Shown: positions 1-8,568 of the stretch, in pieces
How the letters are laid out: each line of letters opens with the position of its first letter
How positions within the stretch are numbered: the first letter of the stretch is position 1
Origin: Dinoroseobacter sp049800835
Lineage (GTDB): Bacteria; Pseudomonadota; Alphaproteobacteria; Rhodobacterales; Rhodobacteraceae
Reading direction: 5' to 3'
Length of the DNA: 64,000 nt
Assembly (NCBI RefSeq): GCF_049800835.1
Contig: NZ_JBNAFU010000001.1
Span: 992,001-1,056,000 of the forward strand
Made by a program: the position numbers and the translations under genes
Notes under the pieces: model-generated
The model's database searches: none
Told to the model about the DNA's origin: nothing
The model's input: only the letters and a program-made list of their open reading frames with translations

Positions 1-496
1 GTTCCTTGAGGCACTGATCAGCCCAACGAACGCAGTTCTCTTCCACCTTCATTGGGTCATCAAAGAAATCCCTGAGCCAGTCCTTCGACCACTGCACAGG
101 GCTCTCAGTCACCTGCTCGACCTCTTCGTAGCACTTGTCTCCTGTGGAGTATTGGTTATCGAAAACAATCCCACGTTCTGTCCACTTCTGCCAGATCACT
201 CGACCCATCGCTCGATGCAGCTTGTGTGCTTCCGCCTGATCGCCCTGACCTTCCGCCTCAGCCTTAGATACGGTTTCCATACCAACTGCAGCAAAAAGGA
301 AGGCCTCCAAGGTTATCAGCCGTTTTGCCGAGAACCCGTCCAGCTTAGTCAGAGGTACACCGAGAGCCTCAGCATCAAGGTAGTTTTCAGAACCTTCGGC
401 GGGCCCACCGCTGACGACAAGCGCCTCATAGAGGTTGTTCGCAAACTCCTCGTGGTATGGCGGCTTCTCTTTGAGCAGCTCTCTGAACCATCCCAT
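1..496 (-). CDS. hypothetical protein, partial (3' end beyond the window)
   Basis: Read on the minus strand from an ATG at 496, the frame stays open to the left edge (165 codons, no stop). An AGAGGA ribosome site lies just upstream (about 502-509). The product begins MGWFRELLKEKPPYHEEF and is acidic and soluble-looking, with no membrane segment and no motif I recognise. Third-position composition looks less GC-biased than in the neighbouring genes, so the gene may be acquired. The stop codon lies outside the window, so full length is unknown. Confidence 0.7.
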   Translation of the reverse strand, partial: MGWFRELLKEKPPYHEEFANNLYEALVVSGGPAEGSENYLDAEALGVPLTKLDGFSAKRLITLEAFLFAAVGMETVSKAEAEGQGDQAEAHKLHRAMGRVIWQKWTERGIVFDNQYSTGDKCYEEVEQVTESPVQWSKDWLRDFFDDPMKVEENCVRWADQCLKE

Positions 497-1020
497 GGTC
501 GTCCTCTTAGAAACAATGAAAGCTGGAGCCTTGTCTAAGTTACCGTGCACCGAAAGGCGCTGGTTGCCAAGCGCGGAGACCGGCTTCAATAAGGCTACAG
601 AAACCCGAAGCTCAACTTCTCCACGGCTTCTTGCCTCACTTTCAGGCTAGGCCCAGTTCCATACTGCCCAGCGACATCGCCAGAGCCATGCCCGTGATGA
701 AGTCGTTGACCTCTTTGAATACCCCTGCTTGCTACTATTTTTGGTTACAATTTTGATTACAAATTATCAGCAACCATCCCTTCAAAACATTGTTTTTGTT
801 TGCTTTTAACAATTACACAGAGAGTCCCCTACGGGCTACCACGAAACCCCCCTAGATTGTTGATGTGACATCACCGTTTAGGGAGGATCGTGTGCTGCTT
901 TCAGCTCAGGTCGCCTGTCCTCTACATCACCGGCAATTCACGACACGAAACCCGTGATGCAACTCCGTGCAGTCCCGACCCTGTCGCCAGCGCGTAAGGT
1001 CCCTTGACCTGCGCGCGCCC
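497..1020. other. 524-bp stretch without a convincing gene
   Basis: Nothing here reads as a full gene. About 720-830 is strikingly AT-rich. On the minus strand, about 637-715 reads as a short open stretch ending MSLGSMELGLA-stop without an acceptable start, possibly the relict 3' end of a lost gene. On the plus strand a GGGAGGA ribosome site (881-887) precedes GTG codons at 890 and 892 that open 35- and 21-codon frames. These could be a leader peptide or chance. Confidence 0.4.
861..873. promoter_or_regulatory. perfect 13-bp palindrome, candidate operator
   Basis: TGATGT-G-ACATCA is a perfect inverted repeat. It lies 8 bp before a purine-rich ribosome site and a GTG codon. The arms resemble half of an FNR/CRP-type box, but the spacing does not fit the FNR consensus (TTGAT-N4-ATCAA). 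Its regulator and target are unknown. Confidence 0.3.
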
Positions 1021-1737
1021 TCATCGCGCGGCCGGTCCTGCTCCGTCGTCGTTGACGATGCGACCTTCCTCAAGCGTTACGATCCTGTCGGCAAGCTCCA
1101 GAACGCGGTTGTCATGCGTCACCATCACGGTTGTTGTTCCGCGCACCCTCCCGAGCGCTTTGAGCATTTCCACGACATTTCGACCCGAGTCCCTATCGAG
1201 CGCGGCGGTCGGTTCGTCGGCAAAGACGATCTCCGGGTTCGATACCAGCGCCCGGGCCACCGCAACCCTCTGCTTTTGTCCGCCCGACAGGTTCGACGGC
1301 AGGTAATCAAACCGGTCGGCAAGCCCGACCAGGCTCAAGGCATGGTGCGCAGCGCGTCTCTGTTGCGCAGCGCAGCCTCGCCCATGCACTTCGAGCCCCA
1401 TCAGAACGTTCTGTGTCGCGGTCAGGCTTTCATGCAGGTTGTGGGCCTGAAAGATGAACCCGAGACGCCGGCGCAACGCCACGGCTTGCGCAGCGCTTGC
1501 GCCGTTAAGTTCCGCGCCCAGCAAGCGGACACTGCCTTTCTGCACCTCGCGCAGGCACCCCATCAGCGTAAGCACAGTGGTCTTGCCGGACCCTGAGGGT
1601 CCCATCAGGACTGTCAGGCTACCTTTGGCCACGGTCAGGTTCACATCCCAGATTGCCTGCTTGCGGCCATCTCCGGTGCCGAACCAATGATCGAGCCCCA
1701 GGACCGATATCGGGGGATCATTGCCGCCGACCTGCAT
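1021..1737 (-). CDS. devA: ABC exporter ATPase, DevA/LolD/MacB-type
   Basis: Protein of 238 aa with a complete nucleotide-binding domain: Walker A GPSGSGKTT near residue 46, signature LSGGQKQR, Walker B IVFADEPT and a switch histidine in VMVTHDNR. The family powers MacB/DevC-type exporters that move glycolipids, peptides or other amphipathic cargo to the periplasm or outside. Its start overlaps the stop of the permease gene at 1737, and the adaptor gene lies upstream, so a devB-devC-devA operon order is clear. In cyanobacteria DevBCA exports heterocyst glycolipids. The substrate here is unknown. Confidence 0.9.
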   Translation of the reverse strand: MQVGGNDPPISVLGLDHWFGTGDGRKQAIWDVNLTVAKGSLTVLMGPSGSGKTTVLTLMGCLREVQKGSVRLLGAELNGASAAQAVALRRRLGFIFQAHNLHESLTATQNVLMGLEVHGRGCAAQQRRAAHHALSLVGLADRFDYLPSNLSGGQKQRVAVARALVSNPEIVFADEPTAALDRDSGRNVVEMLKALGRVRGTTTVMVTHDNRVLELADRIVTLEEGRIVNDDGAGPAAR

Positions 1738-2912
1738 CAGAAAAGGTCCGCAGGATCTGCGCCTGCCAACCGTCGCGTAGCGATTGCACCCGAAACGATA
1801 CAGGCAACCACCGTGCCCAGAAAAACGAGACCGGCACGCACAGCATCCATTTCCATCGGCAGTCCCGTGGCAGCCGACATGCCACCATACAGCGCGATGG
1901 AGATCAGAAGCCCTGGCACGAATCCAAGAAGGGCCAGGATGACAGCCTCCTCGAAGATGATCCCGAGAAAGAAACGCTGATCGTACCCCATGGCCTTGAA
2001 GGTCGCATATTCCTTCAGGTGGTCGGCGACATCCGTAGACAGGATCTGATAGACGATCACGATCCCGACCAGAACACCGATGAGTACGCCAAACCCGAAA
2101 ATGATGCCGGTGGGCCGTTCGGTGGTCTGATAGCTCAGATCGGCGGCGGCGGCGGCGGACAGAGTGTTCACCTTCACGCTGTCCGTCGGTAGCGCGCGCC
2201 TCAGTCGGTCAACAACGACCTGTGGATCAAGCCCATCGTGAACCTTCAGAAGGATGTGGTTCGGCGCCCCGGAGCTGCGGTTCGCAAACAGGCGCAGGAA
2301 GGTCTGATCAGACGCAAACAGTGTGCCATCAGCGGAAAACCCGCCCCCGACCTCCAGTGTGCCCACGGTCGACAGTGTCCGGCCGTTCGCCTCCAACACG
2401 AAGGGCTTTTCCGGGGAAACGTTCTGAAGTGCGCCAGACGGCAAGCCGCGCGTCAGGCGGTCGAGCAGGACGGTATCTTCCAGAACAAGCGTCCCGAAAA
2501 CGTCAGCCAGCGGCGCAGTCAGAAAGCCCTTCGCATCCGAGGGCAGACCAAAAGATTGCAGGGTCGAGGTGGTACCATCCGGCCGCTGCCAGTCCAAGTT
2601 CGCGATGAAAACAGGGGTTCCGTCTGCAACCCCAGGGACACCAAGTGCCTGAAACAGGCGTTGGCGCGCGATATTGCTGCCGTCGGTCAGCGTTTTCGCA
2701 TCGGACGAGGACACCATGATATCAGCATTCAGAAGCGCATATGGCGCAATCGTCGTCCCGTTGAGCGCGCCCAGGATGCCCAATTGCACGAAAACCAGAA
2801 GATTGGCGAACGCCACGCCTGCCAAGGCCGCAACCAGTCGCATCCGGTTGTGTAACAACTGCAACCATCCGATGGGCATACGCCCAAAGAGCGCGGTCAG
2901 CAAAGCCGTCAT
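1737..2912 (-). CDS. devC: DevC-family ABC exporter permease
   Basis: Protein of 391 aa with the FtsX/MacB-like layout of DevC. One N-terminal membrane helix lies near residues 28-50 and a long periplasmic domain spans about 55-265. Three C-terminal helices follow (about 270-295, 320-345, 360-380). The start overlaps the adaptor gene by 4 bp and the end overlaps devA by 1 bp, so translation is probably coupled. It would form the membrane part of a mechanotransmission-type exporter with DevA and DevB. No outer-membrane TolC partner is encoded nearby. Confidence 0.88.
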   Translation of the reverse strand: MTALLTALFGRMPIGWLQLLHNRMRLVAALAGVAFANLLVFVQLGILGALNGTTIAPYALLNADIMVSSSDAKTLTDGSNIARQRLFQALGVPGVADGTPVFIANLDWQRPDGTTSTLQSFGLPSDAKGFLTAPLADVFGTLVLEDTVLLDRLTRGLPSGALQNVSPEKPFVLEANGRTLSTVGTLEVGGGFSADGTLFASDQTFLRLFANRSSGAPNHILLKVHDGLDPQVVVDRLRRALPTDSVKVNTLSAAAAADLSYQTTERPTGIIFGFGVLIGVLVGIVIVYQILSTDVADHLKEYATFKAMGYDQRFFLGIIFEEAVILALLGFVPGLLISIALYGGMSAATGLPMEMDAVRAGLVFLGTVVACIVSGAIATRRLAGADPADLF

Positions 2913-4132
2913 TGCGCCAAAAGCCCAGCATCAATGCGCGTGACGACTTGCAGGTTGGTCAACCTCTGCGCCTTGTCGCTGGAACCGGCATCGAGCGTCA
3001 CAATGACATCGACGACGCGCGCATCCGTGTTTGCCGCCGGATCGTCGGAGGTGATCGACTGTCGGCCGATTTCCAACCCGATGGCCGTGACCTGCCCGGT
3101 CAGTTCCCCACGGATCGCCGGGGCGGTGACGGTCACCGGATCCCCGACGGCGACACGCCCGATCAGGGTCTGATACACTTCTGCCTCGACCGTCATCTGC
3201 GTGGTGTCCCCAAGATCGAGGACACCATCATTGCCTGGGCGTTCGCCCGCCTGCACGTCAATACTCAGGACCGTGCCAGAGATCGGCGCGCGGACGTAAG
3301 CTTTCTCCACATCCTGTTCGGCTTGAGTCACCTGCGCACGAGCCGCAAGAAGATTGGCCTGTGCCACGGCGATATCTGCCTGAACGCCGTCGCTGTTTAC
3401 ATCGTAGCGCGACAGGGTCGCGCGCGCCTTCTCGACGTCGCGCGTTGCTTCTGTTGCCCGCGCGATAGCAGCGTCCAGGACCGCCTTGGTCGTCACGCCA
3501 CGGTCCACCAGTGACGTGGTGCGTGCCAGTGCTTCGGACTGCACACGTTCGGTCGCGAGGGCGCGTTGCAACGACGCCTCCGCCTCGTCTCGGCTGGCGC
3601 GAACGGCAGCGTCGGTCTGGACCAATGCGGCCTGCGCAACCGCGACATTGGCCCGCGCAGTCTCCAGTTGTCCTTCGAACTGTTGCAGGCTGTCGAGAAC
3701 CGCAAGAATTTGCCCGGCTTCCACGGTCTGGCCTTCGATGACGCGGAACGAGCTGATACGCGCATCGCCCGCGCCGAACGGGGGGGCGACGGTAACAACA
3801 TCCCCGCGGGGGGTGATCCGCCCAAGGGCAACAACATCGCCTTCGCTGACGACCGCAACCTCTTCGCCCTGTGTAACCTGCTGTGTGGCAACGGCAATCG
3901 GCGTATCTGTACCGCCTCCGGGTTCCAGACCGGTTGCACGAAACAGGCCCTGCAAACCGGGCGGCTGGAAATAAAGCCCCGTCACACCGCCTGCGAAAAA
4001 CGTCAGGACGAGTATGCAGGCCAGCAGCACACGCCCTGGCCGGAACGAAGAGCGCCGCACTCCGTCTGCGATGTCGGATGCGCCGTTATCTATCAAAGGC
4101 AAATCGGTGGGATCTTTCGCCGTGTTGTTCAT
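2909..4132 (-). CDS. devB: HlyD/DevB-type periplasmic adaptor
   Basis: Protein of 407 aa. One N-terminal membrane helix (about residues 30-52) is followed by a lipoyl-like half (VIEGQTVEAGQILAVLD), a long Ala/Gln/Glu-rich helical hairpin and a second lipoyl/beta-barrel part (YVRAPISGTVLSIDVQAGE). This is the layout of a membrane fusion protein that bridges an inner-membrane exporter to an outer-membrane channel. I chose ATG 4132. The frame extends to 4201, but that extension crosses an AT-rich promoter-like palindrome region. It is the first gene of the devBCA operon. Confidence 0.85.
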   Translation of the reverse strand: MNNTAKDPTDLPLIDNGASDIADGVRRSSFRPGRVLLACILVLTFFAGGVTGLYFQPPGLQGLFRATGLEPGGGTDTPIAVATQQVTQGEEVAVVSEGDVVALGRITPRGDVVTVAPPFGAGDARISSFRVIEGQTVEAGQILAVLDSLQQFEGQLETARANVAVAQAALVQTDAAVRASRDEAEASLQRALATERVQSEALARTTSLVDRGVTTKAVLDAAIARATEATRDVEKARATLSRYDVNSDGVQADIAVAQANLLAARAQVTQAEQDVEKAYVRAPISGTVLSIDVQAGERPGNDGVLDLGDTTQMTVEAEVYQTLIGRVAVGDPVTVTAPAIRGELTGQVTAIGLEIGRQSITSDDPAANTDARVVDVIVTLDAGSSDKAQRLTNLQVVTRIDAGLLAQ

Positions 4133-4162
4133 ATGGCCGCCATGGTGGACTAGACTTATTAC

Positions 4163-4176
4163 TGACACATATGTCA
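4163..4176. promoter_or_regulatory. near-palindrome upstream of devB, candidate operator/promoter
   Basis: TGACACATATGTCA is an interrupted palindrome (TGACA/TGTCA arms) in the AT-rich gap between the binding-protein gene and devB. It is 31 bp upstream of the chosen devB start. A second TGTCA-like half site lies near 4196-4200. The position suggests an operator for devBCA. No TetR- or MarR-type gene is adjacent, so the regulator is unknown. Confidence 0.35.
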
Positions 4177-4311
4177 TTAATATTCGAGAGACAAATGACA
4201 CCGATGGGTTTCTTTTGGAAACCCGCCGTGCGGACGGTCAAATGATCGTAAGAATTCCTGCAGTTTTGATGCGTCGGGCCCCGGTGGCAATGACCCGCCC
4301 CACCGCGCATG

Positions 4312-5346
4312 TCACTGCACCAAGGCGTCGCTCCATGCTCCGAGAAAGGCTTCCCGATTTAACTTGTCGAGATATACGAGCAAGGCAGGACCAAGCCGGA
4401 TCGGGCCGTAAGCCTTGGCTTCGGGCTGTGCGGCTGCACCGAGGGGCGGCAGAACCCAATCGCTGGTCGTCCGGCGCAAACCCTCTTGCAGGAGCCGGTC
4501 CACAAACAGGGCGGCGGCATCCACGTCTGTTGCCGTGACGGGTATCAGAACCGTGCGCAGCATGGCAGTCGCGTAATCCTCAAGCTCCAGGATCTCCAGA
4601 CGGTCATCCCGGGCGATGCGTTCCTCAGCGTAGGAGCCCAGAACGTTATAGGCCAAAGCAAGTCGCCCTGCGGCCACCGCATCAATCATTTCGGCCGAAC
4701 AACAATAGAGCTGCGCATTCCGGCGCCCAAGCAGTTCCGACAACCGCCAGAAAGTGTCCGAATTCCGCGCCTCCTGCGTCGCGAACAGATAGCCGAGACC
4801 ACTGACCCGGACATCGTAAGTGCCGATGGCGCTGTCAAAAACCTCCGGATGCTGACGAAGCAGGGCAATCAGTTCCTGCCGGGTCTTTGGGCGCTCCAGC
4901 GCTTCGAAACGCGCACGAGATATCACGGTCACCGCAGGCTCTACGGTGAAGGCAAAGAGTTGATCCCGCCACCGCGCCCAGGATGGCAAGGCTTCTGTCA
5001 CAGAGGACCGATAGGCTTGTGCCCCGCCGTCATTTGCAAGCTGGAACTGCAGATCCATCGCGGACGAGATCGCCACGTCGAAGGTCGCTCCGTTGCGGAT
5101 CGCAGCATGCAACTGCGCGCTTGATGCGACCGTGTAATCGATGCTGATCCGGGGGTGTTCGGATTGAAACCGCAGGATGAACGGTTCGAAAACCGCAAGG
5201 TCCGCAGTCGAGATGACCCGGATCACGTCATCACTTATGCCGGGATAGAGCTTACGGTCCTCGATCTCCAGAGCCGGAAGCGCCCCGGCACCCAGGGTCG
5301 CCGCAAGAACGGCAATCAGGCAGCGGGCAAGATGAGCGAAACGCAT
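4312..5346 (-). CDS. periplasmic extracellular solute-binding protein coupled to a two-component system
   Basis: Protein of 344 aa with a signal peptide (MRFAHLARCLIAVLAATLGA, cleavage about residue 26). The body matches the iron/spermidine-type binding-protein fold (VIRVISTADLAVFEPFILRF). The ATG has a GGAG ribosome site and overlaps the end of the histidine kinase gene by 31 bp. No ABC permease or ATPase gene for it is adjacent. Binding-protein genes of this kind are known downstream of TctDE-like kinases, where they may present ligand to the sensor rather than serve import. That role is inference here. Confidence 0.8.
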   Translation of the reverse strand: MRFAHLARCLIAVLAATLGAGALPALEIEDRKLYPGISDDVIRVISTADLAVFEPFILRFQSEHPRISIDYTVASSAQLHAAIRNGATFDVAISSAMDLQFQLANDGGAQAYRSSVTEALPSWARWRDQLFAFTVEPAVTVISRARFEALERPKTRQELIALLRQHPEVFDSAIGTYDVRVSGLGYLFATQEARNSDTFWRLSELLGRRNAQLYCCSAEMIDAVAAGRLALAYNVLGSYAEERIARDDRLEILELEDYATAMLRTVLIPVTATDVDAAALFVDRLLQEGLRRTTSDWVLPPLGAAAQPEAKAYGPIRLGPALLVYLDKLNREAFLGAWSDALVQ

Positions 5347-6710
5347 GCGCCGTCTCCATCCTCAGGGGTGGACAATTCCAACCGACCGCCGTGGGCATGC
5401 AGCGCCTCTTCCGCGATCGTCAGTCCCAGACCCGACCCAACGATCTTCGTGGCGTTGCGCCCGCGTTTGAAGCGCACGGTCAGTTCGGGCAGCGGCTCGT
5501 CGGAGAACCCCCGTCCATGATCGCGCACGGTAAGCCGCCATGTGCCGGCGTCGGGCTCAAGCGTGACCGCGACTTCGGTTTCCTCGGCTGAATACTTCAC
5601 CGAATTGTCCAACACGTTTCGGAGCGCGCTTTCCAACAAGATGGCATCTCCTCGCACCAGCGCCGGGCTGGTGGCGTGCAGCCGCAGGGTGATGTCCTTC
5701 ATCTCCGCTGTCGGCTGAAGCGCGCCGGTCACACGCGCTGCAAGCTCTGCCAGATCTATGGGGTCTTGCGCCAGAGCATCCGCGCGCAGGCTGACCGTCG
5801 CATGATCCAGCAGCTGGCTGGCCGAGCGTGAGCTTTCGTCGACCGCGCGGATCATTTGCCGAAGCATCTTTTTTTCGCTGTCTTTTTCCACCGAATGCAG
5901 CGCCAACTCGGCCTGCGCGCGCACGGTCGCAAGAGGTGTCCGGATACGGTGCGCTGCCTCCGCGATAAATTCCTCGGATCGCCGAATGGACAACCCCAAC
6001 CGGTCCATCAGACGGTTCAGGGCAGCCAGCAGAGGCGCAAGCTCATCCGGCACGCGGCGCTCAAGTGGCCGCAAATCTGACGGGCCGCGCCGCGCGACGG
6101 CTTGCGCAAAACTGTTGAGAGGTTGCAGGGAGCTGCGCGCCGCGACCGCGCCCAGAAAAACAGCGAGCACGAAAAATGCGACGGACAAAAGTGCGGCGGT
6201 GCGTGACAGCCCCAATCCGATCGCCTCCACCCCGCTGCGGGTCTGGGCGACCGTGACAAGCACGGGCACCGGTTGCTGATCGGCCAACACGGTCCGCCGC
6301 ACGGTCACTGCACGAACCACGTCCTGGCGGAAATTGAGGGTATCGACCGCGACATCGCCAGGCCCAGTGGGTGAAGACTGCGGGATCAGATCATCATATC
6401 CCGTCAAGGTCGCCCCCTCTGCGGCGACCCGATAGAAAACCCGATCCTCGCCGATGGCATCGAGCATGGCGAACGCCGAATAGGGCAGCTCAAGCCGGAT
6501 CTCGCCCTGTTCGCTGCGCAACGCCTCCGCGATGGTGGTGGCAGAGGCCACAAGAACGTTGTCTTGCGTCCGTTCGGCGGCCTCGTAGGCGAAGCTCGTG
6601 ACCGTCCACCATGACAACGTCGCCAAGACCGCCGCCACCGCTGCAAGCAGAAGGGTCAGGCGCTGTCCGATGGATTGCCGCAGACGCGGCCCGATGGCCG
6701 CCCGCGTCAT
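5316..6710 (-). CDS. tctE: TctE-like sensor histidine kinase
   Basis: Protein of 464 aa. It has a membrane helix at about 25-45, a periplasmic 2CSK-type sensor region to about 165, a second helix (about 170-192) and a HAMP-like linker. The phosphoacceptor H-box is FIAEAAHRIRTPLATVR, and the ATPase boxes are N (RNVLDNSVKYSAEE), G1 (DHGRGF) and G2 (GSGLGLTIAEEA). It overlaps the response regulator by 4 bp and the binding protein by 31 bp. Divergence from tctCBA suggests it senses a tricarboxylate-type substrate and drives that operon through its partner. Confidence 0.9.
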   Translation of the reverse strand: MTRAAIGPRLRQSIGQRLTLLLAAVAAVLATLSWWTVTSFAYEAAERTQDNVLVASATTIAEALRSEQGEIRLELPYSAFAMLDAIGEDRVFYRVAAEGATLTGYDDLIPQSSPTGPGDVAVDTLNFRQDVVRAVTVRRTVLADQQPVPVLVTVAQTRSGVEAIGLGLSRTAALLSVAFFVLAVFLGAVAARSSLQPLNSFAQAVARRGPSDLRPLERRVPDELAPLLAALNRLMDRLGLSIRRSEEFIAEAAHRIRTPLATVRAQAELALHSVEKDSEKKMLRQMIRAVDESSRSASQLLDHATVSLRADALAQDPIDLAELAARVTGALQPTAEMKDITLRLHATSPALVRGDAILLESALRNVLDNSVKYSAEETEVAVTLEPDAGTWRLTVRDHGRGFSDEPLPELTVRFKRGRNATKIVGSGLGLTIAEEALHAHGGRLELSTPEDGDGACVSLILPAA

Positions 6711-7369
6711 GGCGCGGTCATCCGGTACCCGACCCCGCGCACGGTTTCGATCTGAACGCCCGCTTGCTGCAACCGGCGGCGCAGGCGGCCGACATACACT
6801 TCAATGGCATTTTCCGTCACTTCGGCGTCTTGCGAAAACAGCCGGTCGAGCAGGTGCGACTTCGACAGAATCTGCCCCTTGTTGCGGGCAAAGACCTCAA
6901 GCAGGCGCAGTTCGCGATTACGAAGGCGCTGGCTTTCACCATCTTGGGTCAGTGTTCCGGAGGACGGATCAAACAACGCTGAACCCAGCGGGATCACGAC
7001 AGGGGCCGGGGTGCCGCGCCTACGCAAGACCGCGCGGCAACGGGCCTCCAACTCAGCGAAATCAAATGGTTTTGTCAGATAGTCATCTGCACCCAGATCC
7101 AGCGTATCGACGCGGTCGGCGACCTGGCTGCGCGCGGTCAGCACGATGACCGGCAACCGCTCGGCCGTGCGCGTTTCGCGCAGGAAGCTCCGTCCGTCGC
7201 CATCGGGAAGCATCACGTCAAGCAACATCAGATCGTATTCCGCCACGGCAAGCCAGTCATGCGCCTCCGCAAGCGTCAGGGCGTGATCAACCGCATGCCC
7301 CTCCATCGACAACCATGCGACGACCGCGTCGCCCAGTTCGGCATTGTCCTCGACCAGCAGAAAACGCAT
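6707..7369 (-). CDS. tctD: OmpR-family response regulator, TctD-like
   Basis: Protein of 220 aa. The receiver domain starts MRFLLVEDNAELGD, with phosphoacceptor Asp51 in LLLDVMLPDGDG, Thr in VIVLTAR and Lys in YLTKPFDF. A C-terminal winged helix (about 125-218) ends EVYVGRLRRRLQQAGVQIETV. I chose ATG 7369 over longer frames because it gives the canonical receiver start and has a GGGAGG ribosome site. It leads the minus-strand operon and faces tctC. The direct repeat at 7432-7449 is a plausible binding site. Confidence 0.92.
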   Translation of the reverse strand: MRFLLVEDNAELGDAVVAWLSMEGHAVDHALTLAEAHDWLAVAEYDLMLLDVMLPDGDGRSFLRETRTAERLPVIVLTARSQVADRVDTLDLGADDYLTKPFDFAELEARCRAVLRRRGTPAPVVIPLGSALFDPSSGTLTQDGESQRLRNRELRLLEVFARNKGQILSKSHLLDRLFSQDAEVTENAIEVYVGRLRRRLQQAGVQIETVRGVGYRMTAP

Positions 7370-7431
7370 GCAACCTCCCCGCCGCAGGCCTGTGGCCGTT
7401 TCCCGATCCGTGCTGTAGCCTGCACAAGGCC

Positions 7432-7449
7432 GTGTCAGGCTTGTGTCAG
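7432..7449. promoter_or_regulatory. tandem GTGTCAG repeats, candidate TctD box
   Basis: GTGTCAG occurs at 7432-7438 and again at 7443-7449, exactly 11 bp apart start to start, in the divergent tctD/tctC promoter region. OmpR-family regulators typically bind tandem half-sites spaced 10-11 bp, so this is a reasonable site for the adjacent regulator. The assignment is inference from position and spacing. Confidence 0.4.
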
Positions 7450-7512
7450 CTTGGCGTGCGGTAACTAGACCATGGGCGGCAGAGGACCGCCTGTCAAACG
7501 GGAGGAACACCA

Positions 7513-8496
7513 ATGACATTCACCATGACCCGCCGGGTCGTGATGGCGGCGGCTGCCGCCACGATCGCATTCGCAAATCCGACCTTTTCCGGCGGCCATC
7601 AGGTCCTGGACGAAGTGCACTTCATCATCCCCGGCGGTGCCGGTGGCGGCTGGGACGGCACCGCGCGCGGAACCGGCGAAGCGCTGACCAACGCAGGCCT
7701 CGTGGGTTCCGCCAGCTACGAGAACATGTCCGGCGGCGGCGGCGGCGTTGCCATCGCGCACATGATCGAAAACGCGGATTCGCTGCAGAACACGCTGATG
7801 GTCAACTCGACCCCCATCGTGATCCGCTCGCTCACGGGCGTTTTCCCGCAGAGCTTCCGTGACCTGACCCTCGTGGCCGGAACCATCGGCGATTACGCGG
7901 CCATCGTCGTGAACACCGACAGCGATATCCAGTCCATGGACGACCTGTTGGCGGCCTACCGCGAGGATGGCATGCGCTTCGCAATCGGCGGCGGCTCGGT
8001 TCCGGGCGGCATGGATCACCTTGTGGCAGCGATGGCAATGCAGGCGGCCGGCGAAGACCCGACCGCCTTCAACTACATCCCCTATGACGCGGGCGGGGCC
8101 GCGATGGCGGGTCTGCTGTCAGGTGAAATCCAGGCGCTGTCCACCGGCTTCTCCGAAGCTGTGGCGCTGGCTCAGCAAGGTGAAGTGCGCATCCTCGGTG
8201 TGACCTCCGATGAACGTGTCGATACTTTCGCGGATGCACCGACGCTCAAGGAACAGGGCCTCGACACCACGTTCGTGAACTGGCGCGGGTTCTTCGCAGC
8301 CCCCGGTGTTCCGGAAGAGCAGGTTGCCAAGTTCCAGGATGCACTGGCGCAGATGTATGACACCGAAGCCTGGGAAGAGGTTCGGGCGCGCAACGGCTGG
8401 GTCAACATCCACAACAGCGGCGAGGATTTCCGGACCTTCCTGGAGAACCAGGAAAAGGTCATTGGCGACCTGATGAAGACGCTCGGGTTCCTCTGA
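7513..8496 (+). CDS. tctC: tripartite tricarboxylate transporter substrate-binding protein TctC
   Basis: Protein of 327 aa with a signal peptide (about 1-26, ending near FSGGHQ). The Bug/TctC fold shows in the early FIIPGGAGGGWDGTAR loop and the domain-2 segment FAIGGGSVPGGMDH. Its ATG has a GGGAGGA ribosome site. It is the extracytoplasmic receptor of a TctABC system and is followed by tctB, tctA and two CoA-handling enzyme genes. This argues for a carboxylate substrate that is CoA-activated after import. Confidence 0.93.
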   Translation: MTFTMTRRVVMAAAAATIAFANPTFSGGHQVLDEVHFIIPGGAGGGWDGTARGTGEALTNAGLVGSASYENMSGGGGGVAIAHMIENADSLQNTLMVNSTPIVIRSLTGVFPQSFRDLTLVAGTIGDYAAIVVNTDSDIQSMDDLLAAYREDGMRFAIGGGSVPGGMDHLVAAMAMQAAGEDPTAFNYIPYDAGGAAMAGLLSGEIQALSTGFSEAVALAQQGEVRILGVTSDERVDTFADAPTLKEQGLDTTFVNWRGFFAAPGVPEEQVAKFQDALAQMYDTEAWEEVRARNGWVNIHNSGEDFRTFLENQEKVIGDLMKTLGFL

Positions 8497-8513
8497 AGCT
8501 ACTCACATAACGA

Positions 8514-8537
8514 CCGCCCCGCCATCGCGCGGGGCGG
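8514..8537 (+). terminator. strong intercistronic hairpin between tctC and tctB
   Basis: CCGCCCCGC (8514-8522) and GCGGGGCGG (8529-8537) form a perfect 9-bp stem with a 6-nt loop, without a following T run. In binding-protein operons such hairpins often protect the 3' end of the receptor message or attenuate downstream genes, so receptor exceeds permease. Confidence 0.5.
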
Positions 8538-8568
8538 CTCATAACGATTGTTTCTGGGAGGGGACACC

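Noticed and set aside
861..873. FNR/FixK box
   Set aside because: TTGAT and ATCA halves are present, but the spacing is five rather than four and the second half is incomplete. It is kept only as a generic palindrome.
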